From Rhodomicrobium sp. (GTDB lineage Bacteria > Pseudomonadota > Alphaproteobacteria > Rhizobiales > HXMU1428-3), in the NCBI GenBank assembly GCA_021604665.1, contig BQJK01000001.1:1144419-1208418 (forward strand): DNA of 64,000 bases. Reading direction: 5' to 3'. How positions within the stretch are numbered: position 1 is the first letter of the stretch; every line of letters begins with the position of its first letter. The position numbers were made by a program, and so were the translations under genes. This document shows positions 44,588 to 53,490 of the stretch, one piece after another. The notes beneath the pieces are model-generated. The model was not told the DNA's origin, did no database searches, and saw only the letters and a list, made by a program, of their open reading frames with translations.

Positions 44588-45802
44588 CTAATTCACATCG
44601 CTCAAAACCCAGTTGCCAGCAACCGGATCCAGCCTCAGCCCAACAGCTGCCAGCTGTGCCCGCAGCGCTTCGCCGCCGCCGGGAAACTGGCAGGTCACAT
44701 CAGCCCCTCTGGCAGAAAGTTTCTCAATATTCAGGTCTTCTAATCCTGGCACATCGGCAAGTTTACGGCGCAGCTGCTGCCAATGCCTCAGCCCGGTAAA
44801 TTGCACATGCATCATAATGCGAGCGCCGCCAACTTCACCTTGCCACCCCGTTACTGGCGGCGCTTCTATCAGGTCTGTTTGCCAGGGCAAGACTTCTACA
44901 GGTTTTTTAACCGCCGCAACCTGCGGCGCAGGCTTAATGTTTAAAATCTTCAAACGCTGATCAAACATCCCCTGCACAACTTCAGCCGCAAGATCAGCCG
45001 ACTGCAAAACATTGCCCTCAGAAACAATAAAATCGCGTTTATAAAGAATGTCGCCAATACCATCACGACCAGAGAGCGATAACCGTAACTTTCCCTCAGT
45101 TTGTGAAGAAGACAATAGCGCCACCACAACATTTGGCTTTTTATAAGCCTGATAAAGGCCCCTCATTGCCTGCGCCTCACCGCGGATCAAAGCCACCATC
45201 ACACTTTCATCTATCGCACCAAGCCGCTCTTCAACCCGCAAGGGCACCAGCCCATGCGCTAAATCCAGCGTCTTAAAGCTTGTCGCCCAGTCACGTTGGC
45301 TAATAATTGGTTTTTGTTCATCACCCGCCCCCAGCAGGCTTTTATCTACCACCGGCACCAAAATCACTTCAGGGCCTTGCCGGTCATAACTGGAAATCTG
45401 ATTCTTACGCAGCAGCGCCTTAACGCCCGTCTCCGAGAATTGAAAATCCATAGTTGCTAAATATTCAGTGCTAGAATTGCGCTCATCCTGAACGGAAAGC
45501 GAAGTGATCAGCTTCCCAATCTCAGAAGGCTCTAATTTCGGCAAGCTTTTATGGGACGTATAGAGCGTTAACCGTTTCATCAACACGCGAAGCGCAATCA
45601 GCCTGCCATCTTCAAGCGCCGCCTTTTTGGCAGATACAGCATCCTTCGCCTCAGCCCAAACCTGAAAATTAGAAACAGTGTAAACCGGATTACCCTGCCG
45701 CCCAGCCTGTGCCATGGCAGCGGTGCTGCCTCCTAAGATGGCAGATATGCTGCCCCCTAGAAGGGCGAGAAAGATAGAGCTGTACAAAAAAAAGCGCTTC
45801 AA
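44588..45802 (-). CDS. DUF2066 domain-containing exported protein
   Basis: A 404-aa protein starting at TTG 45802, with GAGGG upstream; the longer frame from 45862 lacks this. It has a signal peptide (MKRFFLYSSIFLALLGG... ending AAMAQA) and the DUF2066 domain: VYTVSNFQVWAEAKDAVSAKKAAL (as two parts) with ALEDGRLIALRVLMKRLT, a conserved motif of the family. The function is unknown; the gene is conserved next to purM and the AI-2E transporter in Hyphomicrobiales. It is divergent from purM. Confidence 0.85.
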   Translation of the reverse strand: MKRFFLYSSIFLALLGGSISAILGGSTAAMAQAGRQGNPVYTVSNFQVWAEAKDAVSAKKAALEDGRLIALRVLMKRLTLYTSHKSLPKLEPSEIGKLITSLSVQDERNSSTEYLATMDFQFSETGVKALLRKNQISSYDRQGPEVILVPVVDKSLLGAGDEQKPIISQRDWATSFKTLDLAHGLVPLRVEERLGAIDESVMVALIRGEAQAMRGLYQAYKKPNVVVALLSSSQTEGKLRLSLSGRDGIGDILYKRDFIVSEGNVLQSADLAAEVVQGMFDQRLKILNIKPAPQVAAVKKPVEVLPWQTDLIEAPPVTGWQGEVGGARIMMHVQFTGLRHWQQLRRKLADVPGLEDLNIEKLSARGADVTCQFPGGGEALRAQLAAVGLRLDPVAGNWVLSDVN

Positions 45803-45855
45803 AACAAATTTCCCTCTATCCAGCAAGGCGGCTTCCAGCAGTGCGGCGCAGCCAC

Positions 45856-45899
45856 TTAACAACAGCGCCTATAGCAGTTAACAACAGCGCCTATAGCAG
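45856..45899. repeat. 22-bp perfect tandem duplication
   Basis: A 22-bp unit beginning TTAACAACAGCGCC occurs twice, directly adjacent and identical (45856-45877 and 45878-45899). It lies in the region upstream of the DUF2066 start. It may be a recent slippage event. Confidence 0.85.
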
Positions 45900-45902
45900 T
45901 GA

Positions 45903-46260
45903 GCTATATTTTTGGCATTTTTTTGCCCTCACCCCCAGCTCTCTTTAACGCCAAGCCCGATAAATCCCCATAATCCTCACCTGAGCTGCAGCGTGTAATT
46001 TAAGTGTAAGCCAGGGCAAAAGACCAAAACAAAGCCTTCACCCCCACCTTAACCGGCAGCAAGCCCCCAGCAAACCGGCAACAAGCGCCAGGTAACCCAA
46101 ACCACAAACAGAGCGCCTATGAGCCAAACCCCCTGCCAACTGGTCATTGCCATCAGCTCTTGAATGGGGTACCAAACCGGAAAAACAAGCGATAATCAAA
46201 GCCGAGACAGAGCCATAAGAGAGGTCTCAAGCAGCGCTTTAAAAGGAAAGTTACAGCTGA
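45903..46260. other. Divergent promoter region between DUF2066 and purM
   Basis: About 360 bp with no coding frame that I trust. It should hold the purM promoter; AAAGGAAAG at 46239-46247 is the likely purM ribosome-binding site. No riboswitch-like fold was recognised. Confidence 0.45.
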
Positions 46261-47340
46261 ATGTCAGATAAAAGCGAGCCAAGCTCAAACGGCCTGACCT
46301 ATCGAGACGCAGGTGTCGATATTGATGCGGGCAACCAACTTGTCGAGACAATCAAGCCTCTCATCAAGTCCACCAGCCGCCCTGGTGTGCTCGGCAATAT
46401 CGGCGGCTTTGGCGGCCTGTTTGATATTAAAGCAACCGGCCTGAAAGACCCGCTGCTGGTCGCCGCAAATGATGGCGTCGGAACAAAGCTGAAACTCGCA
46501 ATTGATACCGGCATCCACCACACTGTCGGCATTGACCTCACTGCCATGTGTGTCAACGATCTGGTCGTGCAAGGCGCTGAACCACTGTTTTTTCTCGATT
46601 ATTTCGCTTGCGGAAAATTAGAAACCGGTGTCGCAGAAGCGGTCATCAAAGGTATAGCAGAAGGCTGCAAGCAGGCAGGTTGCGCGCTGATAGGCGGCGA
46701 AACCGCTGAAATGCCCGGCATGTATAGCGAAGGCGATTATGACCTGGCCGGCTTCTCTGTCGGGGCAGTGGAGCGTGACCAGCTTTTACCAAAACCAACC
46801 ATCGCCGCTGGCAACCAAATCATCGGGCTTGCTTCCTCTGGTGTTCACTCAAACGGTTTCTCACTTGTTCGCAAATTGATCGAGAAAAGCGGGCTCCCCC
46901 TCTCGGCCCCAGCGCCCTTTGGTGAAAGCACAAACCAATCATTAGGTGAAGCCCTCCTCACCCCCACAAGAATTTATGTAAAGCCCCTGCTAGAAGCGCT
47001 AAGAACCATCGGTGGTATAAACGCCCTGGCCCACATCACAGGCGGCGGCCTGACAGAGAACATCCCCCGGGTCTTGAAAGACGGGCTTTCAGCTGAAATT
47101 AACCTCATCAGACTCAGCCCCCCACCTGTCTTTAACTGGTTAAAAACAGAGGGTAATATTTCAAACGAAGAAATGCTCCGCACCTTTAACTGTGGCATCG
47201 GTATGGTGCTCATCGTAGAGGATGACAAAGCTGAAGATCTGGTCTCATTGTTAAACAATGCCGGTGAAGCCGCATGCCTCATCGGTGAGATTAAAGACGG
47301 CAACGCCCCCTTTACAACCACCGGCACGCTCAGCTTTTAA
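46261..47340 (+). CDS. purM: Phosphoribosylformylglycinamidine cyclo-ligase
   Basis: PurM (AIR synthetase) closes the imidazole ring in purine synthesis. The 359-aa protein begins [20 protein letters not shown] and shows [24 protein letters not shown], the dinucleotide-like [49 protein letters not shown] and the C-terminal [15 protein letters not shown]. It is followed after 119 bp by purN, the usual pair. Confidence 0.97.
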   Translation: MSDKSEPSSNGLTYRDAGVDIDAGNQLVETIKPLIKSTSRPGVLGNIGGFGGLFDIKATGLKDPLLVAANDGVGTKLKLAIDTGIHHTVGIDLTAMCVNDLVVQGAEPLFFLDYFACGKLETGVAEAVIKGIAEGCKQAGCALIGGETAEMPGMYSEGDYDLAGFSVGAVERDQLLPKPTIAAGNQIIGLASSGVHSNGFSLVRKLIEKSGLPLSAPAPFGESTNQSLGEALLTPTRIYVKPLLEALRTIGGINALAHITGGGLTENIPRVLKDGLSAEINLIRLSPPPVFNWLKTEGNISNEEMLRTFNCGIGMVLIVEDDKAEDLVSLLNNAGEAACLIGEIKDGNAPFTTTGTLSF

Positions 47341-47459
47341 TCACCTGTTCAGGCAAACCCCATAGCGCGCGGACAAGCCAAAAACGCCCTTAAAAACAGG
47401 GCGCAACCACTCATTGAACTATATTGACCCAGAGCGATTAAGCTCCATAGAAAAAACAA

Positions 47460-48125
47460 ATGACCCAAAAAGATAAAACCAATACAGCCATTCTCATCTC
47501 TGGCACTGGCTCGAATATGGAAGCCCTCATTAAAGCCGCTCAAAACCCTGATTACCCAGCAAAAATCAGTCTTGTCATCTCCAACAGGCCAAAAGCCAAA
47601 GGCGTAGAAACCGCCCGTAAACTCGGTATTAAAGTTGAGGTCATTGATCATAAAAGCTTTGAGACAAGAGAGGCATTTGACCAGACCCTTACAAACTGCC
47701 TTGAAGCTCATAATATAGAGTTGGTCTGTAATGCGGGCTTTATGCGGCTATTAACCAAAGAATTCGTCACCCATTGGCACAACCGCCAGCTCAACATACA
47801 CCCCTCACTGCTGCCAGCATTCAAGGGCTTAAATACCCATGAGCGGGCATTGCAAGCTGATGTAAAAATCACCGGCTGCACAGTCCATTTTGTCCGCAAC
47901 GATATGGATAGCGGCCCCATCATAGCCCAGGCAGCCATCCCCATTTTGCCAAATGACACAGCCCTGACCCTAAAACAACGCGTTCTTGAAGTAGAGCATC
48001 AACTCTACCCTGAAGCATTGAAACTGGTCGCGAGCGGCAACATCCGCGTGGTCAACGAAAACGCCCTCATCAGTAAAACCTATGAGGCGGCAGCACCGCT
48101 CTTCTCACTGCCTCTCAGTCGCTAA
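47460..48125 (+). CDS. purN: Phosphoribosylglycinamide formyltransferase
   Basis: PurN transfers the formyl group from N10-formyl-THF to GAR. The 221-aa protein shows AILISGTGSNMEALI at the N-terminus, SNRPKAKGVE, the catalytic NAGFMRLL-x-x-x-FV with the N-x-H pattern in INIHPSLLPAFKG (written LNIHPSLLPAFKG here), GCTVHFVRNDMDSGPIIAQ and a C-terminal helix. It follows purM in the same direction. Confidence 0.96.
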   Translation: MTQKDKTNTAILISGTGSNMEALIKAAQNPDYPAKISLVISNRPKAKGVETARKLGIKVEVIDHKSFETREAFDQTLTNCLEAHNIELVCNAGFMRLLTKEFVTHWHNRQLNIHPSLLPAFKGLNTHERALQADVKITGCTVHFVRNDMDSGPIIAQAAIPILPNDTALTLKQRVLEVEHQLYPEALKLVASGNIRVVNENALISKTYEAAAPLFSLPLSR

Positions 48126-48768
48126 CAAAATAAACCCCACTTTGCCCCCAACTGGCCTCGTGAAAATGACTATTTCACGCAATGCAGGGACAGATTTCAG
48201 AGGTTTTATGGCAAATATTTGCGCTGTATCAAGGCGCAATACACCCAATATATGGCAAAGAAACAGAGGCCAAAGGGCCAAAGCACAGTTTGTGCGGCAA
48301 TATGCCCGTGAAACGTTGCAAAAATATCAGCCCTTCGCCCAATAGTTGCCAAACAAACAAACAATACAGCCGGATATGCCAAAAAATTCGGTATGTTAAC
48401 CAGTATCACACGCGAAAATCATTGATCGTTGAAAGGCCTTTAGCACATTGTTAATGTACAACATTACGTAAGTGACTAAATGCCAGCCAACACAATCAGG
48501 ACCGTTACAAAAAACTTCAGATTTTTGCGAAAGATTAAGGCCCTCAGGTTACAATTATAATTTGATCGCCGCGCAAACACTTTACCGGAGCAGATGGGTC
48601 ACCCCCGTCTCAGTAAACCGGTCAAGATGCATCATCATCAGATGGCAAGATCATCCGATGTTAAGTTACCAACAGGACCACCAGCCAACTCAATAAATAA
48701 ACACCCCTGGGCCGGTAGTTAGGTCGATACTGAGAGTTAGTGTCGCCATAAGCGTTAAAGAGGATAGA
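48126..48768. other. Intergenic region before the P450 gene
   Basis: About 640 bp. Short frames in it have no recognised domain. It includes overlapping palindromes at 48452-48471 (listed separately) and the P450 ribosome-binding site GAGGATAG at 48759-48766. Confidence 0.5.
48452..48471. promoter_or_regulatory. Overlapping palindromes upstream of cytochrome P450
   Basis: TAATGT-ACA-ACATTA (48452-48466) is a perfect 6-bp inverted repeat with a 3-nt spacer, and it overlaps TTACGTAA (48464-48471), a perfect 8-bp palindrome. They lie about 300 bp before the P450 gene. They look like dimeric regulator-binding sites, but the regulator is unknown. Confidence 0.4.
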
Positions 48769-50133
48769 ATGGCCGTAGCCACCGCTGAACCCCAATCACA
48801 TGAATTGGGCGAAGAACAAAGTATTTGGTTCAAACTGACACCACTGCTCAAAGGGTCCAACCCGATGCAGGTCGTCATGCATATGTGCGAGAAGTATGGC
48901 GGTGTCATCCCCATTAATCTCAAAGGCCAGAAACTATGGTTCATGAGCGATGTTGAGCATTTCCGCCATGTGCTTGTCACCAATGCCGACAATTACACCA
49001 AATATTTCGATGGCATTCGCCCCATATTCGGCAAATCAATGATCACAGTGGACGGCGCGCTATGGCAAAATATCCGCACACCGCAGCAACCAGCCTTCCA
49101 CCCAAAAACATTTGAAGAATATTTCCCCTTCCTCCAGGAAGCTATAAAAACCAAATGCGAACGCTTTTCAGAGCTGGCCAAATCCGGTGAAACTGTAGAG
49201 ATGGTCGAGGAAACCTGGACCCTGGCAGCAGATATGGTCTGCCGCGCCCTGTTCGACCGTAAAATGCCTTTTAACCCGCATTTTGTCTTTAAGGCAGTTA
49301 AAACCTACACTGATGTATCCAGCCACAAATCAATTCGCCTGGGTCGCCAGTCAGGTGAGCTAAAAGACATCACGAATGTTGACCCGGCTAAAGCTGTTGA
49401 GACATGGTTGTCCGTACCTGAAATGGTACTCAGCGGTGATAATCTCACAGACCGAGAACAAACACTGATGAGCCTGATCCTCAAAGCAGAAGAGAATGAG
49501 GATTTCCCGGAATTTGACCGTGACCAGGTCATTGATGAGATGAAGCAATATCTCTGGGCCGGCACTGAAACCACCGCCCTCACCTTGGCGTGGAGCTTCT
49601 ACATCGCCTCACAACATGAGGATATCCGCGAAAACATTCTCAAGGAAGCTGAAGAAATATACGGCGACCGCGAACCCACCTATGAAGATATCCAAAAGCT
49701 GACTTACACCAAGAATGTCGTGCAGGAGACACTGCGCATGTTCCCGCCAATTTGGGCTCTGATCCGTGTGGCTGAAAAAGACGATGTTATTGAAGGCCAT
49801 GAGATTAAAGCCGGCGATAAAATGGTGATGTGTACATATGCCGCTCATCACAGCTCAAAATACTGGACCGACCCAGAGAAATTTGACCCAACTCGTTTCT
49901 CCCCGGACCGTATGAAACGCCGCGCTAAATATAGCTATCTTCCCTTTGGTGCAGGCAAGCGGTCTTGTATTGGTGGTCAGTTCTCATTCGTTGAGATCTG
50001 CCTGGCCTTGCCAACCCTGCTGAAACGCTTCGAGCCTGAATATATTGGTGATCCAGTGCAGCTAAATGCCACAGTCACCCTGACACCAAAAGGTGGTCTG
50101 CCATTCCGTATTACGGAACGCAAAACCAGCTAA
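48769..50133 (+). CDS. Cytochrome P450 monooxygenase
   Basis: A 454-aa soluble P450 without a membrane anchor. The I-helix oxygen-binding motif is AGTETTALTL (residues 264-273), the K-helix E-x-x-R is ETLR (320-323), and the heme loop is LPFGAGKRSCIGG with Cys400. The sequence is of the long, eukaryote-like bacterial class (PERF-like DPTRFSPDR, meander region present). No ferredoxin or reductase gene is adjacent, so redox partners must be elsewhere. Substrate not deducible; fatty acid or terpenoid hydroxylation is common in related groups. Confidence 0.93.
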   Translation: MAVATAEPQSHELGEEQSIWFKLTPLLKGSNPMQVVMHMCEKYGGVIPINLKGQKLWFMSDVEHFRHVLVTNADNYTKYFDGIRPIFGKSMITVDGALWQNIRTPQQPAFHPKTFEEYFPFLQEAIKTKCERFSELAKSGETVEMVEETWTLAADMVCRALFDRKMPFNPHFVFKAVKTYTDVSSHKSIRLGRQSGELKDITNVDPAKAVETWLSVPEMVLSGDNLTDREQTLMSLILKAEENEDFPEFDRDQVIDEMKQYLWAGTETTALTLAWSFYIASQHEDIRENILKEAEEIYGDREPTYEDIQKLTYTKNVVQETLRMFPPIWALIRVAEKDDVIEGHEIKAGDKMVMCTYAAHHSSKYWTDPEKFDPTRFSPDRMKRRAKYSYLPFGAGKRSCIGGQFSFVEICLALPTLLKRFEPEYIGDPVQLNATVTLTPKGGLPFRITERKTS

Positions 50134-50162
50134 AACCTATCTAACTTATTGATATAATTATA

Positions 50163-50195
50163 ACCGCCCGCAGCTCTAAAAAACCTGCGGGCGGT
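50163..50195 (+). terminator. Hairpin terminator after cytochrome P450
   Basis: A perfect 11-bp stem, ACCGCCCGCAG/CTGCGGGCGGT (50163-50173 and 50185-50195), with an 11-nt A-rich loop lies 30 bp after the P450 stop. The following T-run is weak (CGTCTGTT). Confidence 0.75.
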
Positions 50196-50325
50196 CGTCT
50201 GTTGCCTCTATGAAACAGCCCGGAAAGCATTCTTTATTTTCCACATTTTCCCCGCAAAGCTGCCTTGTTTCCCCCGCAGATAAGAGCGCATGATGCAGCC
50301 ACGTAATTGCAGCGGGGACACTCCA

Positions 50326-50949
50326 ATGAACGCAATCATTAAGTCAGTATTCATCAGAGCTGGCGTTAAAAAATCATTCGCCATAAAATCATGCGTGATG
50401 GTCGCATTGGTCGCTCTATTTCTTGGCATGTTGGGTTTCTATGACAATATAAGCCAAGCTGGCGCGACAGAAGATGCCAGGATAAATACTGCCCAGCAAG
50501 GCCCAGAGAAGCAGCAGAAAATTGCGATCGCCAATAATAAAACCACAAGAGACATACTCTCTCCCATCGCTCAAAAAGCTGAAGATAATGACAGCATCCT
50601 TGATCGCATTGCCCTCATTGATAAAGTTTCTAAATCAGAGCAGCGCATTAAAACAGATATCACCCATCTTGAAGACCTTCCAAACGGCCTGAAACTCTAC
50701 AGCTATAAATTCCGCTCAGACCCAAATGTCTATGTCGGCCTCTTGGCAACAGACCTGGCCGCAACAGAAGAATACCGCCAATATGTGGTGCATATGGGGG
50801 GTGAGTTTTACACCATCAATTACCCGGCTTTAAAACTGCATCAGTCAACATTGGCAGAATATAAAAAGAAGGGCCGCGCCGTCTTATATGAGGATCCAAA
50901 TATCGCTGTATCCAAAAGGCTCATCACCAACGACGCCGCCCCCAAGTAG
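50326..50949 (+). CDS. Membrane-anchored peptidase-S74-like domain protein
   Basis: The ATG at 50326 follows GGGGA. The 207-aa protein has one N-terminal transmembrane helix (about residues 19-37), a polar linker, and a C-terminal domain (about 100-175) with the peptidase S74/intramolecular chaperone pattern: a coiled helix, then SEQRIKTDITHLEDLPNGLKLYSYKF (given as SEQRIKTDI and LPNGLKLYSYKF), then YVGLLATDL and YTINYPALKLHQ. These align with S-D-x-R-L-K-x-D-I, L-P-N-G-L-x-x-Y-x-F, G-x-M-A-x-D and V-D-Y-x-x-L of phage tail-fibre chaperones. Identification is by pattern; the autocleavage residue is Ser104 if conserved. Confidence 0.65.
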   Translation: MNAIIKSVFIRAGVKKSFAIKSCVMVALVALFLGMLGFYDNISQAGATEDARINTAQQGPEKQQKIAIANNKTTRDILSPIAQKAEDNDSILDRIALIDKVSKSEQRIKTDITHLEDLPNGLKLYSYKFRSDPNVYVGLLATDLAATEEYRQYVVHMGGEFYTINYPALKLHQSTLAEYKKKGRAVLYEDPNIAVSKRLITNDAAPK

Positions 50950-51045
50950 CTTTTAGGCACAGAGGCCCCATCATAAAAGACAGTAGCTTCACTGAAACAA
51001 CATCAATGAAGCGGGGCTGTGAGGTCGGTAAAGTTAAAACAAAAT

Positions 51046-51082
51046 AAGCCGCTGCTTCATCTAAATAGTGAAGCAGCGGCTT
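51046..51082. terminator. Intrinsic terminator, 14-bp stem
   Basis: AAGCCGCTGCTTCA (51046-51059) pairs perfectly with TGAAGCAGCGGCTT (51069-51082) around a 9-nt loop and is followed by TTTATCATT. It ends the S74-like gene transcript on the plus strand; an A-run upstream means it may work in both directions. Confidence 0.88.
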
Positions 51083-51162
51083 TTATCATTGTTTAATACA
51101 TCAAATCAGGGCACGTAGTCAGGCTAGTCACCAAGCCAAAGAAAATCCCATTCAGCTCATAA

Positions 51163-51205
51163 AAAAGCCCCCTCTCACTATATAAAACAGCAAGAAGGGG
51201 CTTCT
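51163..51205 (-). terminator. Intrinsic terminator of ndk
   Basis: On the minus strand the arms AAGCCCC(T)TCT and AGAG(G)GGGCTT, separated by an A/T-rich loop, are followed by TTTTTTATG. It lies 45 bp after the ndk stop. Confidence 0.8.
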
Positions 51206-51249
51206 AAATATGAGGGATACTTCAAAAAGTTCCCATCGCAGTAAAGCGA

Positions 51250-51672
51250 TTAGCCAACTATCTCATCATCAGAGAAGTTCAGCGCAATCTCAATTGCTGC
51301 ATTTTCAGCGCTGTCAGAACCATGAACGCTATTACGTTCAATATTCTCAGCAAGTTCCTTACGGATCGTGCCAGCAGCAGCTTCTTCAGGGTTTGTTGCG
51401 CCCATAACTTCGCGGTTTTTCGCGATAGCGTCTTCACCTTCAAGCACCTGCACCACAACCGGGCCAGATGTCATAAAGTCAACAAGCTCACCGTAAAATG
51501 GGCGCTCTTTGTGAACTTCGTAAAATTTCTCAGCCTGTTCCCGGCTCCAGCGCACACGTTTTTGTGCCACAACCCGCAAACCAGCTTCTTCCAGCTTGGC
51601 GATAACCTTACCGGTAATATTGCGCTCTGTTGCATCCGGTTTGATGATGGAAAGCGTTCTTTCAACAGCCAT
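51250..51672 (-). CDS. ndk: Nucleoside diphosphate kinase
   Basis: Ndk equalises nucleoside triphosphate pools using a phosphohistidine. The 140-aa length is typical. The N-terminus [15 protein letters not shown] and the catalytic [12 protein letters not shown] with His are clear, as is [21 protein letters not shown] precedes the ATG at 51672. Confidence 0.97.
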   Translation of the reverse strand: MAVERTLSIIKPDATERNITGKVIAKLEEAGLRVVAQKRVRWSREQAEKFYEVHKERPFYGELVDFMTSGPVVVQVLEGEDAIAKNREVMGATNPEEAAAGTIRKELAENIERNSVHGSDSAENAAIEIALNFSDDEIVG

Positions 51673-52049
51673 AACGACCCCTTAAAATCAATTCATACAT
51701 ATAAAAACACAAGGTCTAACAGCCAGAGCGCCAGCATCTTATGACCCATAAGACCCGATGAACCACTGCACCTTGTGAACGAATGCCCGATCGGCACCTT
51801 ATTCTAAAAGCCCCGTCAAACCATGCCAGCTTATAGCCATATACCCGCCGCTGTTCAAGACCTCATTGACTGCGCCTCAAACTGCTGGAATTTTAACCAA
51901 GACCAGCCCCTGAAGAAATGAGAGCAATCCCCGCCACCCCTATCAATCCGCCGAAAGGCCGCCTACCCAGAACCTAACCACAAAGCTACACTTACTAATC
52001 ACCGCGCTGAATTAAGAAAATCTTCTAACAATGAAGGAAGGCCAACCCC
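51673..52049. other. Divergent promoter region between ndk and the cupin gene
   Basis: About 380 bp without a supported gene. The ribosome-binding site GAAGGAAGG of the cupin gene lies at its right end. Nothing else was recognised. Confidence 0.45.
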
Positions 52050-52586
52050 ATGACGACATCTAAAGCCCGCATCTCCGCAGCTGCAACAATAGCCCTTGCA
52101 ATGCTACTAATAAATACCAGCTCACCAAAAGCTCATGATTTTGAAACCGGCACTGACATCAAAAACAACCAAACCATCCACCTGGCAGAAGTTGATGTCG
52201 TACCAGATGCCGAGCTCGATTATGCGAAAGAGAAAAAATTCGACGGTCCCAAAAAGACCAAAGGCATTAAATCAGCCCGTCTTATGGGCACAGTCTCCCT
52301 GGCTGGTCAGTTTAAAGATATTGAGAACCGTAAACTCCGCGCCAGAGAAATAGACATTGAGCCAGGCGGCGTTGTTGCCGTTCACCGTCATGACCAACGC
52401 CCCGGCGTTGCCTATATGGTCAAAGGCCAGCTTACCGAGCATCGCCGCGGTGAAAAAGCACCCGTTGTCAAAAAAGCAGGCGATAGCGCTTTTGAAAAAA
52501 CCGGCGTCACCCATTGGTGGATTAATGAAGGCAACACGATCGCCCGCATCATCGTGGTTGATATCGTGCCAAATGATGTGAAATAG
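52050..52586 (+). CDS. Secreted cupin-domain protein
   Basis: A 178-aa protein with a signal peptide (residues 1-29, ending SPKAH) and a single cupin domain. The barrel shows the metal-binding pattern in GGVVAVHRHDQRPGVAYMVKGQLTEHR (split: VVAVHRHDQRPG with G-x5-H-x-H-x(3,4) and a following Glu-containing strand), and the second motif in KTGVTHWWINEG. It may be a periplasmic metal-dependent enzyme or binding protein; substrate unknown. Confidence 0.82.
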   Translation: MTTSKARISAAATIALAMLLINTSSPKAHDFETGTDIKNNQTIHLAEVDVVPDAELDYAKEKKFDGPKKTKGIKSARLMGTVSLAGQFKDIENRKLRAREIDIEPGGVVAVHRHDQRPGVAYMVKGQLTEHRRGEKAPVVKKAGDSAFEKTGVTHWWINEGNTIARIIVVDIVPNDVK

Positions 52587-52636
52587 ATTTAAGTAGCTGG
52601 GAAAAATGAAAGGAGAGTGCTGAATTTAAAAGGGTT

Positions 52637-53311
52637 TTAATACCCAGCGCGCCGTGTGATCCAACCTGTAAGGCTGGCCATCATCTCGTTCATCGCGCCA
52701 TTCAGTGCCTCCACCCCGCCAGCAACCTCTCTCGTCGCAGCAGGGACCCGGTGGCTGAATTTCTTACTCGCATAAACCTTGCCGCTTTCCATATGGATAA
52801 GTTTGGCAAAAATTATCACAACAGCTTCCGCCCGCGCGCCGTTAACTTCAACTTGAAACGCCTCAACAGTCGTCGCCAGCGTTACATCACCTTTAATCCG
52901 GTCACTGCCATCACTCACAGCACGAAAACGACCACTAACCCGCATCGCTTCAACAAACCGGGCTTGCAATAGTTTAGGCAGCCTGTCACCCCAAATAGAG
53001 CCACCATAATAGGTCACAACATTCGGGCTTGGCTTCACCAGAATATTATCGCCAGCAAGAGCGCGCAGCGCTTGCGGCTCGGTTACAACCAGCTGAGTGC
53101 CAAGCCGCTTGGCCCGCCGCACCCGCTGATGGTCCAGCACAAGATCATAAGTTTGGGAAACAGAAGCATTTGAGAAAGCACCCTTCACGGCACCCGTAAG
53201 CGAGCAGCCACCAAGCGCCGATAGCACAAACAGCACTATTGCGACGCGGAACACCACAGCAGCACGAAATATTATCGATGCACGGAAAAGTGCTCGTCCC
53301 TCAGATCGCAT
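52637..53311 (-). CDS. ABC-type transport auxiliary lipoprotein (PqiC/ABC_trans_aux)
   Basis: The ATG at 53311 has GGAG upstream. The 224-aa lipoprotein has a signal ending in the lipobox LGGC. The mature domain matches ABC_trans_aux (PF03886 type): YDLVLDHQ, LVVTEPQALRALAGDNILVKP (one strand pair), VTYYGGSIWGDRLPKLLQARFVEAM and a C-terminal helix. Such lipoproteins form an outer-membrane partner for MlaD/MCE systems. It is the last gene of the mla operon (180 bp from mlaD). Confidence 0.85.
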   Translation of the reverse strand: MRSEGRALFRASIIFRAAVVFRVAIVLFVLSALGGCSLTGAVKGAFSNASVSQTYDLVLDHQRVRRAKRLGTQLVVTEPQALRALAGDNILVKPSPNVVTYYGGSIWGDRLPKLLQARFVEAMRVSGRFRAVSDGSDRIKGDVTLATTVEAFQVEVNGARAEAVVIIFAKLIHMESGKVYASKKFSHRVPAATREVAGGVEALNGAMNEMMASLTGWITRRAGY

Positions 53312-53490
53312 ATCTTTACTCCGGCCCCCACCCTTGACCGAGTGATGATCTCGTAAGATCAAAAAAATAATCTTACGCCCCGCTATGCGATACAAATCGA
53401 CCAAAGCAAAAAACGAACACTAAGATACACTTACTCGGTCTTGAGGGCGCTATACCCTTAAGATCATGACAAACATAGTTGAATTAGAAG

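Noticed and set aside
48182-48454. Short plus-strand frame before the P450
   Set aside because: No domain or start signal; the translation is Gln- and Asn-rich without pattern.
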